Positions 8,258-17,472 of a stretch of DNA of 64,000 nt are shown here, piece after piece. The notes under the pieces are model-generated. The model searched no databases and had not been told where the DNA came from. It saw only the letters and a program-made list of their open reading frames with translations. The position numbers and the translations under genes were made by a program. Location: the NCBI RefSeq assembly GCF_043555875.1, contig NZ_JBIGHW010000003.1, forward strand, positions 310,001 through 374,000, written 5' to 3'. How positions within the stretch are numbered: position 1 is the stretch's first letter; each line of letters begins with the position of its first letter. Source of the DNA: Pelomonas margarita. Its GTDB lineage: Bacteria > Pseudomonadota > Gammaproteobacteria > Burkholderiales > Burkholderiaceae_C.

Positions 8258-9124
8258 ATGTTCGTTTCTTCCCTCGCCCACGACTTCACCCCTGGCGCCA
8301 TGCTGCGCCGCGCCCAACAGCCGCTGTCCGAGGACGTGCTGCGCAAGCTGGCCCCGTCCGTGTTCGCCGAGTCGGCCCACGACAGCCGCAGCGCCCGTTA
8401 CGCCTACGTCGCCACCATGGAGATCCTGCGCGGCCTGTCCCGCGAGGGGTTCGAGGTCTACAGCGCCAAGCAGAGCACCACCCGCAACGCAGACAAGCAG
8501 GGCCACACGAAGCACATGCTTCGCCTGCGCCACCGTTCCATGCAGGCCCTGGCCGTGGGCGACTCAGCGCCTGAGATCGTGCTGATCAACTCGCACGACG
8601 GCAGCAGCTCTTACCAGATGATGGGCGGCATGTACCGCCTCGCCTGCAACAACGGCTTGATGGTCCCTGATGGCGTGTGCCAGACCGTCAAGGTCCAGCA
8701 CTCCGGCAAGATCCTGGACAAGGTGACCGAAGGTGCATTCGAGGTGCTGGATGGCCTCACGCGCGTGATCGAGTCCCGCGACGAAATGCGCGCCCTCACG
8801 CTCAACGAGGGCGAACAACGCGCCTTCGCCCGCGCCGCGGCCCTGCTGCGCTTCGAGCCCGCCGAAGGCACCGACGCCTTGCCCGTCACCCCTGAACAGG
8901 TCAACCGCGCCCGCCGCGTGGAAGACCGCGCTGGCGACCTGTGGACCACCTTCAACCGCGTGCAAGAAAACATCGTGCGCGGCGGGCTGCGCGGCGCCAC
9001 GGTCGACGCCAACGGCCGCCGCCAGGTCCGCCGCACGCGCGAAGTCAACGGCATTGACCAGGACGTCAAGCTGAACCGCGCGCTGTGGACCCTGGCCGAG
9101 GAAATGCGCAATCTGAAGGCCTGA
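8258..9124 (+). CDS. DUF932 (phage/plasmid-like) protein
   Basis: 288 aa, soluble, starting at ATG 8258 behind GGAGA. The N-terminal and central sequence (SARYAYVAT, HMLRLRH, LINSHDGSSSYQMMGGMYRLACNNGL) is the recognised signature of DUF932 proteins, which are frequent on plasmids, prophages and integrative elements. Their function is unproven; links to plasmid maintenance or anti-restriction have been proposed. A CCCATGGA repeat at 8193, part of the upstream iteron-like set, sits in its promoter region and may be an operator. Confidence 0.85.
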   Translation: MFVSSLAHDFTPGAMLRRAQQPLSEDVLRKLAPSVFAESAHDSRSARYAYVATMEILRGLSREGFEVYSAKQSTTRNADKQGHTKHMLRLRHRSMQALAVGDSAPEIVLINSHDGSSSYQMMGGMYRLACNNGLMVPDGVCQTVKVQHSGKILDKVTEGAFEVLDGLTRVIESRDEMRALTLNEGEQRAFARAAALLRFEPAEGTDALPVTPEQVNRARRVEDRAGDLWTTFNRVQENIVRGGLRGATVDANGRRQVRRTREVNGIDQDVKLNRALWTLAEEMRNLKA

Positions 9125-9268
9125 GGCCGCATCCATCAAGCCCCGCCCTGCCGGGGTTTTCGGATGCGGCTTTGCCGCTACTCACGCCGGCCCTGTGCCG
9201 GCCTTCGCGCTGGAAGCGCTCACCCTGGCCGCGGTGTACAAATCGCGACTTGCGACGACAATTCATGC

Positions 9269-9520
9269 ATGACCGGCAAGCACTACAACTGGCACCGTGC
9301 CTGGCGTCGCGATGACTCCGGGCATTTGCTCCATCAGACAGGTCTGCGCGTGCTCGTGCGACTAGGGGACGCCGGCTCGGCCGCGCTGGTGACTGAAGGC
9401 GACAGCCTCCGCGCATTCGCCGACAGTGAGCAGGCACGCGGAGTCCCGTCTCACCACCTTAAGGAGCGCTTGCAGCGCCTGCTTCGCGAGGCCTCCCAAT
9501 GGCACCAGCGCAACCCATGA
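9269..9520 (+). CDS. Small hypothetical protein
   Basis: 83 aa (MTGKHYNWHRAW...), not recognised. It is basic and His/Arg-rich with a C-terminal helix (LKERLQRLLREASQWH). No clear ribosome site precedes ATG 9269. The end overlaps the next small ORF by about 22 nt, which suggests coupled translation. Confidence 0.4.
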   Translation: MTGKHYNWHRAWRRDDSGHLLHQTGLRVLVRLGDAGSAALVTEGDSLRAFADSEQARGVPSHHLKERLQRLLREASQWHQRNP

Positions 9521-9744
9521 TCGCCCCCAAGCGCGGCCCCGGCCGCCCGCCCACGGGCCAGGCCATGACCAGCACCCAGCGCAACCGCGCCCGCCGCGAG
9601 CGGCTGCAGAGCCAGGGCTGCCGGCTGCTGGGCTCTGTCGTGCTCACGCCCGAGGCCGCCGCCGCGCTTGACCGGCTCACCGCCGGCGGCGCCACCATCG
9701 ATGAGGCGATCAGCCAGGCGCTGTCGGCGCTGGCCCAGCCCTAG
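9499..9744 (+). CDS. Small DNA-binding-like protein with AT-hook motif
   Basis: 81 aa. An AT-hook-like KRGPGRPPTG near the N-terminus is followed by a basic helix (TSTQRNRARRERLQ) and a short C-terminal domain resembling ribbon-helix-helix proteins (LTPEAAAALDRLTAGGATIDEAISQAL). Small proteins of this layout occur in proteobacterial phages and islands; their role is unknown but DNA binding is likely. A GAGG ribosome site precedes ATG 9499; ATG 9517 is an alternative. Confidence 0.6.
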   Translation: MAPAQPMIAPKRGPGRPPTGQAMTSTQRNRARRERLQSQGCRLLGSVVLTPEAAAALDRLTAGGATIDEAISQALSALAQP

Positions 9745-9801
9745 CACCAATCAAGGCGCGGGGCCGCAGCACCAATCGGGTATGCACCCCTAGCACCAAT
9801 C
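9743..9801. repeat. Three spaced copies of AGCACCAATC
   Basis: The 10-mer AGCACCAATC occurs at 9743, 9768 and 9792, at 24-25 bp spacing, between the end of the small RHH-like gene and the 3' end of the oppositely oriented phage head gene. Regular spacing near 2.3 helical turns suggests a protein-binding array or a recombination relic. Confidence 0.5.
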
Positions 9802-10885
9802 AGGCAGCGCGGCCCTCCAGCCGCCGTCTCACCGCCCCCACCGTCGACCGCACCATCCCGGTCGTCAACGCGCGGCGGTCGAAGTAGCTGGCCTTCGTCG
9901 GGCCCAGCACGCCGGCGCGGATATCCGGCCCCAGACGGTCCAGCGCCTGCAGCGTCGTCTCCCGGCCGGCGCGGTCCGCATCGCTAACCTCGTGCGCCAT
10001 CACCGCCACCACAAAGCTGAGCGTGTTCGGGTGCGCCGGCCACGGGCAGCTCTTGCGGTCTGGGTACACCCCCGGGCCCAGCCCGTGCAGGTTCTGCCTG
10101 GCCAGCAGGTCGCAAATGTCGGGTCGGGGGTGCCGGGGGGACAGCAGGAACCGAAAGCCCACCAGCCCCGGCACCGCCCCCATGCTGGCCATGTAGCCCT
10201 CGCCATGCGCCCGGTTGATCTCCGTGCGCGCCACGCGCAGCGCGCTGGCCAGCGGGTTGGCGGCCGGGTCCTGCAGCAGGTCAGCCACCCGCAGCACCTC
10301 ATCCACCGCTGCGGCCTTCTGCCCCGCCTGCGTGGCCACCGGCACCGCCCGCCCCTGCATCACCATGGCCTGCGCGGCCTGGTCCGCGCTCCAGCCGCGC
10401 ACCACGGCCTGCTCAATGGCCCCCGTCACCGCCTCCCGGGCGCCCCGCCCCACGCGCCACAGCCGGTCCGACAGCGTCAGCCCATCCGCCGCAGCGAACT
10501 CCTGCACGAACTCCGCCGCCCGCTGCGCATAGGCCGCCGGCGCCTCGCCGCCGGCGCGCACGCCCACCAGAGCATCCACGGCCGCCAGCGGCTCCACGCC
10601 CAGCGCCGCCGCCTCGTCGATGGCCGCCAGGATCACCTCTCGCCGCCGCGTACCCAGCGCGTCCAGCACGGCCGTCACCTGGGCCAGCAGGCCCTGCAGC
10701 GCACCGATGCTCACCCGGCCCTGCCCCTGAGCTGCCGCTGCGATGGCAAAGCGCAGCTGCTCGGCCGCAGCCTCGTAGGCCGCCGTCAGCTCAGCGGCCG
10801 TGCGCTCGTCCAGGTGCTGCATGGCCGCCTGGGCCGCGTTGCTGGCCCGCTTGATCGCCGCTGCAATGGCCTGCTGCTCGCCCAT
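9800..10885 (-). CDS. Phage head morphogenesis / minor head protein
   Basis: 361 aa. The C-terminal half has the SPP1 gp7/Mu F-like minor-head signature: VARTEINRAHGEGY, then a Cys-containing segment ending in DRKSCPWPAHPNT. The N-terminal third is Ala-rich helix. Such proteins sit beside the portal and assist capsid assembly or DNA ejection. ATG 10885 overlaps the portal stop by one base (TGATG), so the pair is translationally coupled. No capsid or terminase gene is nearby, so the head module is incomplete. Confidence 0.8.
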   Translation of the reverse strand: MGEQQAIAAAIKRASNAAQAAMQHLDERTAAELTAAYEAAAEQLRFAIAAAAQGQGRVSIGALQGLLAQVTAVLDALGTRRREVILAAIDEAAALGVEPLAAVDALVGVRAGGEAPAAYAQRAAEFVQEFAAADGLTLSDRLWRVGRGAREAVTGAIEQAVVRGWSADQAAQAMVMQGRAVPVATQAGQKAAAVDEVLRVADLLQDPAANPLASALRVARTEINRAHGEGYMASMGAVPGLVGFRFLLSPRHPRPDICDLLARQNLHGLGPGVYPDRKSCPWPAHPNTLSFVVAVMAHEVSDADRAGRETTLQALDRLGPDIRAGVLGPTKASYFDRRALTTGMVRSTVGAVRRRLEGRAA

Positions 10886-12267
10886 CAGCTGCGCCCCTTG
10901 CCGCCATTGCTGCCCGGCACGCCCACGCTCGTGGCGCTTTCGCCCTTGGGCGCGTTGCCAGGCGTCACCTTCACCGTCGGCGCCGCGGCTCCACCGGTGG
11001 GGGGGTAGGGGTCCGCCTCGGCCGCCCAGGCCTCGCGCGCCTCGATGACCTTGGCCGGGTCGTAGCCCATCTCCTCCCACACCATCGGCTCCGGCAGGCC
11101 CACGCCCAGCAGCTTCAGGCCAAGGTCCGCCACCTGGTTCGGCGTCTCCGTGCGCCGCGTGGCCATGCGCAGCCGGAACTCGTCGGGGCCGGCCACGATG
11201 CCGCGGAACAGCAGATGCAGCCGGAATGCCATCTCGTACTCGCCGGCCAGCGAGTCCTGGATGAAGTCCACCTCCTCGAAGTAGTCCCGCTTCAGGTCCT
11301 CCAGCACATCGCGGGCCAGCCCGTCCGTGAAGCCGGCCAGCCCCTTCGGCACGCCCGTGCCCGCAAAAAAGCTGTCCAGCAGGTGCACCACGTCGGCAAT
11401 CTCGGCCAGGTTCGCGTCGCCCTGGATGGCCGTCACGCCGCCCTTCTTGTTGGCATAGAAGTCCGTGGTGATCTCGCCCTTCTCGCCCTCCACCTGCTTG
11501 CGGTAGGTCTCAAGCACCGTCTCGTCGGCGCCCTCCAGCACGTGCGACAGGCGCAGCGGCGCACGTTGCCGGCGGCGGATCACCAAGTCCTCCTCCGTCA
11601 TCACCAGCTTGCGCCAGGTCTCCACCGCGCTGGACAGGAAGGGGCGGCCCATGCAACCCAAGTCATCGAAGTTCAGCGGGTCATAGCGCGCCAGCTGCAG
11701 CTGCCAAGCCGCGAACGTGGCGGTCACGGCGCCGGTCACCGTGTTGCGTTGCTCGTAGGCCTTGGACACGTCCGCAAAGCGCCCAGAGTCATCCACCAGC
11801 GGCACGATGGTCTCGCCCGGCATGCGCACCGCCGCGTCGATCTGCTTCTGGTCCGGGCTCAGCACCATCTGCAGCGCCAGGTTCCCCTCGGCCACCAGAC
11901 CGCGCGCGTCGCTGTGCAGCTTGGGCGCGCGGTCCAGCATCAGCCGGCGCGTGAAGCCCTCCCATTCCTTGCGCAGCGTGCTGGCGCCAGTGTCTGGGAA
12001 CTGCATCACCAGGCCACCGCGCACCGTGTCCCGGCACACCCGGCCGTGGATCTTGCGCACCCGGCCGTCGCGCTCCTCCATCTCGCGAATGGCGATGATC
12101 TTCTCGCGGATCTCCGTGCTGAAGGCGAACTGCCGGTACATGCGCAGCAGCGCCTGGTCCGCCGGCAGCCGCACGCCGCGCTCGTTCTGTGGCCGGCCCA
12201 TCAGCGGCGCCAGCGCGGCCCGCACTAGATCGCCGCCGGCGGCGGCCAGGTTGCGCAGGTAGGTCAT
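10885..12267 (-). CDS. Phage portal protein
   Basis: 460 aa. The sequence has portal-family character: the N-terminal fold (ALLRMYRQFAFSTEIREKI), the central WRKLVMTEEDLVIRRRQR helix, GDANLAEIADVVHLLDSFF with FAGTGVPKGLAG, and a long C-terminal helix region ending in a Gly/Pro-rich tail. Portals form the dodecameric DNA gate at a capsid vertex. ATG 12267 is preferred to ATG 12273, because the GAGGAG ribosome site directly abuts the latter and leaves correct 6-nt spacing for the former. Confidence 0.85.
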   Translation of the reverse strand: MTYLRNLAAAGGDLVRAALAPLMGRPQNERGVRLPADQALLRMYRQFAFSTEIREKIIAIREMEERDGRVRKIHGRVCRDTVRGGLVMQFPDTGASTLRKEWEGFTRRLMLDRAPKLHSDARGLVAEGNLALQMVLSPDQKQIDAAVRMPGETIVPLVDDSGRFADVSKAYEQRNTVTGAVTATFAAWQLQLARYDPLNFDDLGCMGRPFLSSAVETWRKLVMTEEDLVIRRRQRAPLRLSHVLEGADETVLETYRKQVEGEKGEITTDFYANKKGGVTAIQGDANLAEIADVVHLLDSFFAGTGVPKGLAGFTDGLARDVLEDLKRDYFEEVDFIQDSLAGEYEMAFRLHLLFRGIVAGPDEFRLRMATRRTETPNQVADLGLKLLGVGLPEPMVWEEMGYDPAKVIEAREAWAAEADPYPPTGGAAAPTVKVTPGNAPKGESATSVGVPGSNGGKGRS

Positions 12268-12277
12268 CCCCATCTCC

Positions 12278-13393
12278 TCAGTTCAACGCCAGCGGCATGC
12301 CCGCCAGCAGCGCCTCGCGGCCCAGGCGGCGCGTCTGCACCAGCGCGGGGGCGTCAGCCTGGCCACGAGTGATCAACGCGTACAGGCGCTTGCGGGCGTC
12401 CTCGGTCAACGAAGTGTCTGCATTGAAGGTGTCGCTGAGCAGCTTCACCTTGGCGGCGCGCGCCGTGCGCGTGGCCGTCTCGGCGGCCTCGCGCTCAGCC
12501 AGCACCTTGGCGACCTGGACGGCCACGTCAGCGGCGCTCACGCCTTGGCTGACGGACAACTGGATGGGGCCGCCGGCGCCGCCCTGCTTCTTCAGCTGCT
12601 CGCTCAGCACCTTGCCCGTGGCCTCCCACGAGTCGACGACGGCCAGGCACTTGGCATCGTCACTGCCGGCATCGGCCAGCTGCTTCTCGGCTTGGGCCAG
12701 CAGCGGGGTGATCTGTTCCAGGGTGAGGCCTTGCGCCAGCAGCTTGGCCTTGAGCTTTTCGAGGTGGTTCATGGTGTGTGACTCCAGGGACTTGATGAGT
12801 TGGGGATGCACGGCCACGCGGTGGCCGGCTTCGTCGCCTTCGGCAGCGCTGAGCTGCACCGGGTCCAGGTGCTTGATCACGGGCCGCACCGTCAAGCCAG
12901 CGCCCAGGAGCACACATCCATGCGCATCGCCTTGCTGGTTGTCGTGCCAGTCCTCGTGGAACTCGGCGCTCAGGTAGGCGAATCCACGCCCCTTGATCGC
13001 ATCGACGCCAAACGGCGTCCACTCCACGAGCGCCCGCAGCTTTCCGCCCTCCACCGCCAGCCGCACGACCTTGCCGGCCGCGCCGTCACCGGGCTTGTGG
13101 TTGACGTCGATGAACACGTCCTGTCCGAACACACGAGCATCGAAGTTCGCGACCATCTGGCGCAACATCGCGTCGGTGATCTCGAACCGCCCGTAGCGCG
13201 GATCAGTGAACGAGCCGGTACGTGTGACCGTCACCCAGCTCGAAGTCGCGCCCTCTGCCAGCTCCACCTGCAGCCCGAGAAACCGCACCCGTCCAGGCGC
13301 AGCGTCATCCGACAGCAAAAGGTGGCGCCCCAGGCCCAGGGCCCGAGGCGCCGAAGTGCCAGACAAGTGGCAGGAGACAACCAGAGCATTCAT
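12278..13393 (-). CDS. Mu I-like phage protease/scaffold protein
   Basis: 371 aa. The N-terminal half resembles Mu-like prophage I proteins (capsid protease plus scaffold): VTRTGSFTDPRYGRFEIT, FIDVNHKPGDGAAGKV and FAYLSAEFHEDW are typical. The C-terminal half is helical, Lys/Glu/Ala-rich and scaffold-like (LKAKLLAQGLTLEQITPLLA onward). An internal methionine at about residue 210 (MNHLEKLKAK) could give a separate scaffold product, as happens in Mu. In Mu the major head gene follows I; here the portal follows directly, so the capsid gene is missing or relocated. Confidence 0.75.
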   Translation of the reverse strand: MNALVVSCHLSGTSAPRALGLGRHLLLSDDAAPGRVRFLGLQVELAEGATSSWVTVTRTGSFTDPRYGRFEITDAMLRQMVANFDARVFGQDVFIDVNHKPGDGAAGKVVRLAVEGGKLRALVEWTPFGVDAIKGRGFAYLSAEFHEDWHDNQQGDAHGCVLLGAGLTVRPVIKHLDPVQLSAAEGDEAGHRVAVHPQLIKSLESHTMNHLEKLKAKLLAQGLTLEQITPLLAQAEKQLADAGSDDAKCLAVVDSWEATGKVLSEQLKKQGGAGGPIQLSVSQGVSAADVAVQVAKVLAEREAAETATRTARAAKVKLLSDTFNADTSLTEDARKRLYALITRGQADAPALVQTRRLGREALLAGMPLALN

Positions 13394-13479
13394 CGTGCAG
13401 CCATGGTCGACTGAAAGGCAGGACAAATGCAGGGGGAAGAAGACACATTGAATGCATCGACGCGCTCTCACACCATTCG

Positions 13480-14715
13480 TCACTCAGCCGCTTCAACCTT
13501 CGTCCACTCGGCGTCCGTGAGACCCCGATCGTCAAGGTAGAGCTGCGTCATCTCCGCGTGCTTGTGGCCGAGCAGCTTTTGCACGGTTGCTGGGCTCATG
13601 CCTTCAGCGATGTAGGTGCGAGCGCTGAGTGAGCGCACTTCGTGCAGGCTTGGCCACTCGTATTTGCGGTAGGTGTCCGCTCCGCAGACCGCCAGAATGC
13701 ACTCGTGAAAGCGTGACGTGAGAGACGACATCTCGATGCGACGGCCGTTGGCCTGTCGCAGCAGGTACTCGCCCGGCTTGCCAATGTCTTTGCACACTTC
13801 GATGACATCGCCGAGCGTCATGCCGATCGCTTCCAAGCGAAGACTCAAGGGGATCGCGACGCGTGCACCGATCTTCTTCCTGGCTTTCTTCTGCTGCTCG
13901 ATGCGCAGGCTGCCATCGACCACGTCGCTGAACTTCATCTTGGCCAGATCAGCGCGACGCTGACCCGTCGCCAGGCCGAGCAGCAGCATCGCGTAGACCC
14001 AGCGCTGCGGGCCAACAGCAGCGCGCTTCAGCATCGACTGCCAGACTTCGAGCGTCAGCCTCTTTCGCAGACCTGGCGACGCCGGCGGCTTGACGTGCGA
14101 GGCCGGGTTAGCGTCGGCCTCGGCGTTGTTGATGGCCTCTTGGTAGAGGTCGCGCAGTTCGAACAGCACGCGGCCGGCGGTATGCGGCGAAAGCGTCTTC
14201 AGCGCAGTGGTGATCTGGAAAGGCTTCACTGCGCGCAACAAAAAGCCGCCCAGTAGGGATTCGATGTGCTTCTGGGCGCCCGCCCGGTTCCTCAACGTTT
14301 GCGCCTTGTAGCCGCGCTCCGTCACGATCTTCCGAAAGGTCGTCAGCCACGCGGACACTGTCAGCTGATGTTGCTCGACCTCCGCCGGTTGAACTGGTGT
14401 CTCTGGTGACACGGCGAGCGAAACGGGCTCGGCCGGCGCCTCTGCCGCAGCTCGCGTCGGTTGTGGCGGCGGCACAAACCACGCTGCCGCTGGTGGCGCG
14501 GGTGGCGCGGGCTGCAGTGGTGGTGGAGGTGGCGGGGCATGCACATACCAAGCTGCAAGTGGTGGAAGAGGCGGCGGAGGCGGGGGCGGCGCCGGATGAG
14601 CCGACACACCAGTCATTGCCGGTAGTACTGCTGCGGGGGGCAGTAGGCGGATCGCGTGCGCGATCGCCTCAAGCACTCCAGCGAGTGCGTCCGCGGGGGA
14701 TGTGCGCTCAGTCAT
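13480..14715 (-). CDS. Tyrosine-type phage integrase with proline-rich N-terminus
   Basis: 411 aa. Residues about 35-90 are a striking Pro/Ala tract (runs of seven and six prolines). A core-binding domain follows at about 115-205. The catalytic domain has Arg in ATGQRRADL, Lys in QQKKARKKIG, the LHEVRSLS box (H-x-x-R), His in LLGHKHAEM and Tyr in QLYLDD. It probably mobilised the phage part of element A, but lies in its interior and not next to either att copy. That suggests element A is itself composite. It is divergent from the small gene at 14781. Confidence 0.9.
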   Translation of the reverse strand: MTERTSPADALAGVLEAIAHAIRLLPPAAVLPAMTGVSAHPAPPPPPPPLPPLAAWYVHAPPPPPPLQPAPPAPPAAAWFVPPPQPTRAAAEAPAEPVSLAVSPETPVQPAEVEQHQLTVSAWLTTFRKIVTERGYKAQTLRNRAGAQKHIESLLGGFLLRAVKPFQITTALKTLSPHTAGRVLFELRDLYQEAINNAEADANPASHVKPPASPGLRKRLTLEVWQSMLKRAAVGPQRWVYAMLLLGLATGQRRADLAKMKFSDVVDGSLRIEQQKKARKKIGARVAIPLSLRLEAIGMTLGDVIEVCKDIGKPGEYLLRQANGRRIEMSSLTSRFHECILAVCGADTYRKYEWPSLHEVRSLSARTYIAEGMSPATVQKLLGHKHAEMTQLYLDDRGLTDAEWTKVEAAE

Positions 14716-14780
14716 GCAATTATCGTGTCACACAGTTATAGGGATCGCATCCCCGATTCGTGTGGCACGACAATTCGCCG

Positions 14781-14966
14781 ATGACAAACGCACCCAAGTC
14801 CAAGCGAGGACCGAAGCCAAAGCCTGCCAGTGAAGTGCGCGAGCACGGCACCCTCAGACTGCTGCCCCGCCACTGGGCGAAGATCGAACTTGCCGGCAAG
14901 CCTGCATTCGAGGCATACCTAGACGCCTGGCAGCCAGAGCCGGCAAAGAAAAAGCCCGCCAAGTAG
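14781..14966 (+). CDS. Small basic hypothetical protein
   Basis: 61 aa, Lys/Pro-rich at both ends (KSKRGPKPKPASE and PEPAKKKPAK) around a core REHGTLRLLPRHWAKIELAG. The N-terminus is AT-hook-like. It resembles very small phage-borne DNA-binding or RHH-type proteins, without a firm match. Its 3' end overlaps the hairpin that terminates the opposite tailspike gene. Confidence 0.45.
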   Translation: MTNAPKSKRGPKPKPASEVREHGTLRLLPRHWAKIELAGKPAFEAYLDAWQPEPAKKKPAK

Positions 14967-14974
14967 GCGGGCTT
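14943..14974 (-). terminator. Rho-independent terminator of tailspike gene
   Basis: AAGCCCGCC (14952-14960) pairs with GGCGGGCTT (14966-14974). On the minus strand the stem is followed by TTTTTCTT, placing it just past the tailspike stop. Confidence 0.75.
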
Positions 14975-15004
14975 CGGTGGCATCCCCTCGCGGAGGGGTT
15001 GGGA

Positions 15005-17344
15005 TCAGTAGGTCAGCGAGTTGTTGCCCACGCGTTTCCACGAGTTCGCGGCCGTCCCGAGGCACACCACGGGGCCAGCAGTACCGAGCGTGCCAAGCGC
15101 CGCGTTGGTGTTCCAGCAGGTTGCGCCCTCGGCGCGATTGATGCCGGTCGTGCCGGGCGCGGTGATGTCCACTCGACGGTTCGGGCTGAAGATGTCCATC
15201 GTGGCGGTGTCGAAAAAGGCGATTGGCGTGGTGACTTCACTGATCAGGGAGCCTTCCACCAATGTGTACTTGGTCGATCCGCGCAGCCACAACACGTTTC
15301 CAGAAGCGCCAACCTCCTCGCAGCCGTCCGTGACGATGCGAACGCCCTTGTTCAGATTAGCCCACAGCTTGCCGTTGTTACGACGGCAGCCGATAAAGGC
15401 AATGACCGAACTTGTGTCTGCGTACATCGCTGAGGTGCTTTGCACATAACGATAGGCATTTGATGTGCAGCCGATGAACCGGATGGCCTTGAAGACCGCC
15501 CCAGCGAGATAGACCAGTTCACCCCAGTTGTTGGCGCCGTAATTGGTGATTTTCGGATTGGCGCCCCTCACATTTACATAGTTCACTGTGCCGGCCGCCA
15601 AGCGCAGCATGTTGGAAGCGCTACCCAGTTGGCCGGTGAAGTTTTCGACATTCAACGCTTCGACCGTCATGCCATTGAGGTCAAAGAAGCTGCGATTGTC
15701 AGGAACAGTCGGAGAGCAGTCGCGCAAAGTGATTGACTCTACGTTTGTCGTGCCACCAAGACCGCCTTGAATCAGGGATGCGGAAGAACCTACCGAGCTT
15801 GAATAGAGTCCTTCAATGAGCAGGTGCCGCATGCCCCATGTCGTGCCACTATTCCCGAAAAGTACAGCTAGGCCGTAATTTGCAGGGGCACTGCCGATCA
15901 TTCGGATGTTTTTGATGTCCACATCCTGCATCGAACAGCCGGAGCCAAAGGCCACAACAGCCGACTGCGGATCCGTTTGCGCAGATGCCTCGTACAAAAC
16001 TCCGTCTACGGTCAGCTTGCCAATAAAACGGGTTTGATCCAGGTTGTACTGAGAGGCGGTCGATCCAATAAATTTCAGGTGGACAGTCTTGCCAGTAACT
16101 GGGCTGCGCAAATCCTTGTAAACGATGTCGGAAAACCACCAGGCCGACTTTCCGAACATCGCACCGATGGCACCCACCTGAGAGCACTGTGCGTCGATCT
16201 TTTCGATCACCACGTTCTCAATTTCGCCCTCGGTGATCTCCAGCGACTGAAGGTCGCCCGTGGTCAGGCTGGTGAAGTCGTCGTAGCTGTAGCCGGTCAG
16301 TCCCTCGACGCGGAGGTGGCGGATTGGGCCTTGGAAGTGGGCGCCGTCGCGGTAGATGCTTTGGATCTCCAGTGAAGCCACGCGCGGGAACGTGGCGCCG
16401 CTGATGAGGATGCTGTAGCCCTTGCAGTCTCGAATGGTGCCGGTTCCGGTGATGCGCGGGCGCAGCACACCAGACAGGAAAACGCCGCCCAGGTAACGGT
16501 CGGTCGGCGACACGCCGGGCGCCGGCTGATTGGCGCCGTTGCCGTTCAGCTCGCCGTTGATGACGACAGTGATGTCACGGTTGGCCGCACACGCCTGCAG
16601 GGCGCCCCAAGACACAGCCACTGCGGTCGTGGCATCCGGGACAGTCTCCAGCGTCACCGTCAGGCTGTCGGCGTTGGGGACGCTGGCGACGCGATAGACA
16701 CCGTTGTAGCCACGCGTGACCGATCCCAGCAGCATGATCGTTTCGCCGACCGACTTGCCGTGTGCTGTCCAGCCAACCGTACAGGTGTTGCCGCTCGACG
16801 TCATGGTCACGGTGGTGCGCGGCGACATCATTTGGCGGTTGACCACCAGGCCCATCATGACGCCCGGGTAGTACAGCGCAGCCGGGCCGACCAGCTTGCA
16901 GCCTTGCTCGATGACAAATGTTGTGCTGTCGTCGATGTAGAGGCGGTCGGACAGTGGGAACGAGCCATTGCCGCTGACCACCACGCGCTTGTTGCCGCCG
17001 TCCAGCGCGGTCTGGATCGCAGCGGTCACCTCGGCAGCGGACATGCTGGCCGTCAGCACGACATTCCACGCCCCTGACACCGGGGATGAATACTTCGTCC
17101 CGTTCCACGTGGCCAGCGTAGCCGCAGCGTTCGGCGAATCTTGCGCCAGCACGACGACGCCAGCGCCTTGGTAGGGCAGAGATGCCAACTGAGACGACAG
17201 GACAGTGACGACCGATGCTGCGACTTTCTGGGGCGCTGGTGCCGGATCCGGCACATCGACATACTTGCCCTCACCCGGCATGAGCGTCACGCCGTAGAAG
17301 GTCTTGGGGGACTTGGTGGTGTTCTCAAAAAACTGCCTGCTCAT
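15005..17344 (-). CDS. Phage tailspike / right-handed beta-helix protein
   Basis: 779 aa, starting at ATG 17344 behind GGAGAG. After a short N-terminal segment, the protein is dominated by repeating beta-strand turns with pectate-lyase-like short hydrophobic coils (FVIEQGCKLVG, ITVVINGELNGNG, LEIQSIYRDGAHFQGPIRHL, LFGNSGTTWGMRHLLIEGLY). This is the fold of tailspikes that bind or cleave surface polysaccharide. No catalytic site is identifiable. The N-terminal phrase FYGVTLMPGEGKYVDVPD may be the tail-attachment part. No other tail gene is present, so it is an orphan cargo gene. Its GC content is lower than that of the neighbouring head genes. Confidence 0.75.
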   Translation of the reverse strand: MSRQFFENTTKSPKTFYGVTLMPGEGKYVDVPDPAPAPQKVAASVVTVLSSQLASLPYQGAGVVVLAQDSPNAAATLATWNGTKYSSPVSGAWNVVLTASMSAAEVTAAIQTALDGGNKRVVVSGNGSFPLSDRLYIDDSTTFVIEQGCKLVGPAALYYPGVMMGLVVNRQMMSPRTTVTMTSSGNTCTVGWTAHGKSVGETIMLLGSVTRGYNGVYRVASVPNADSLTVTLETVPDATTAVAVSWGALQACAANRDITVVINGELNGNGANQPAPGVSPTDRYLGGVFLSGVLRPRITGTGTIRDCKGYSILISGATFPRVASLEIQSIYRDGAHFQGPIRHLRVEGLTGYSYDDFTSLTTGDLQSLEITEGEIENVVIEKIDAQCSQVGAIGAMFGKSAWWFSDIVYKDLRSPVTGKTVHLKFIGSTASQYNLDQTRFIGKLTVDGVLYEASAQTDPQSAVVAFGSGCSMQDVDIKNIRMIGSAPANYGLAVLFGNSGTTWGMRHLLIEGLYSSSVGSSASLIQGGLGGTTNVESITLRDCSPTVPDNRSFFDLNGMTVEALNVENFTGQLGSASNMLRLAAGTVNYVNVRGANPKITNYGANNWGELVYLAGAVFKAIRFIGCTSNAYRYVQSTSAMYADTSSVIAFIGCRRNNGKLWANLNKGVRIVTDGCEEVGASGNVLWLRGSTKYTLVEGSLISEVTTPIAFFDTATMDIFSPNRRVDITAPGTTGINRAEGATCWNTNAALGTLGTAGPVVCLGTAANSWKRVGNNSLTY

Positions 17345-17472
17345 CGCGCTCTCCGGCTATCGGATCACGCATTAGGTCGATTTCGCCCCTGACATTTGCA
17401 GCCCGCTATGCTGCGCGCCGCTTCTGATCACTCCACGGGATCACCACCACGCTGGTTCGCAGCGTGGAGTGA

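Noticed and set aside
17430..17472. A second intact tRNA-like structure before the 17473 att copy
   Set aside because: There is a hairpin with a GGTTCG loop, but no cloverleaf, anticodon arm or acceptor pairing can be built.
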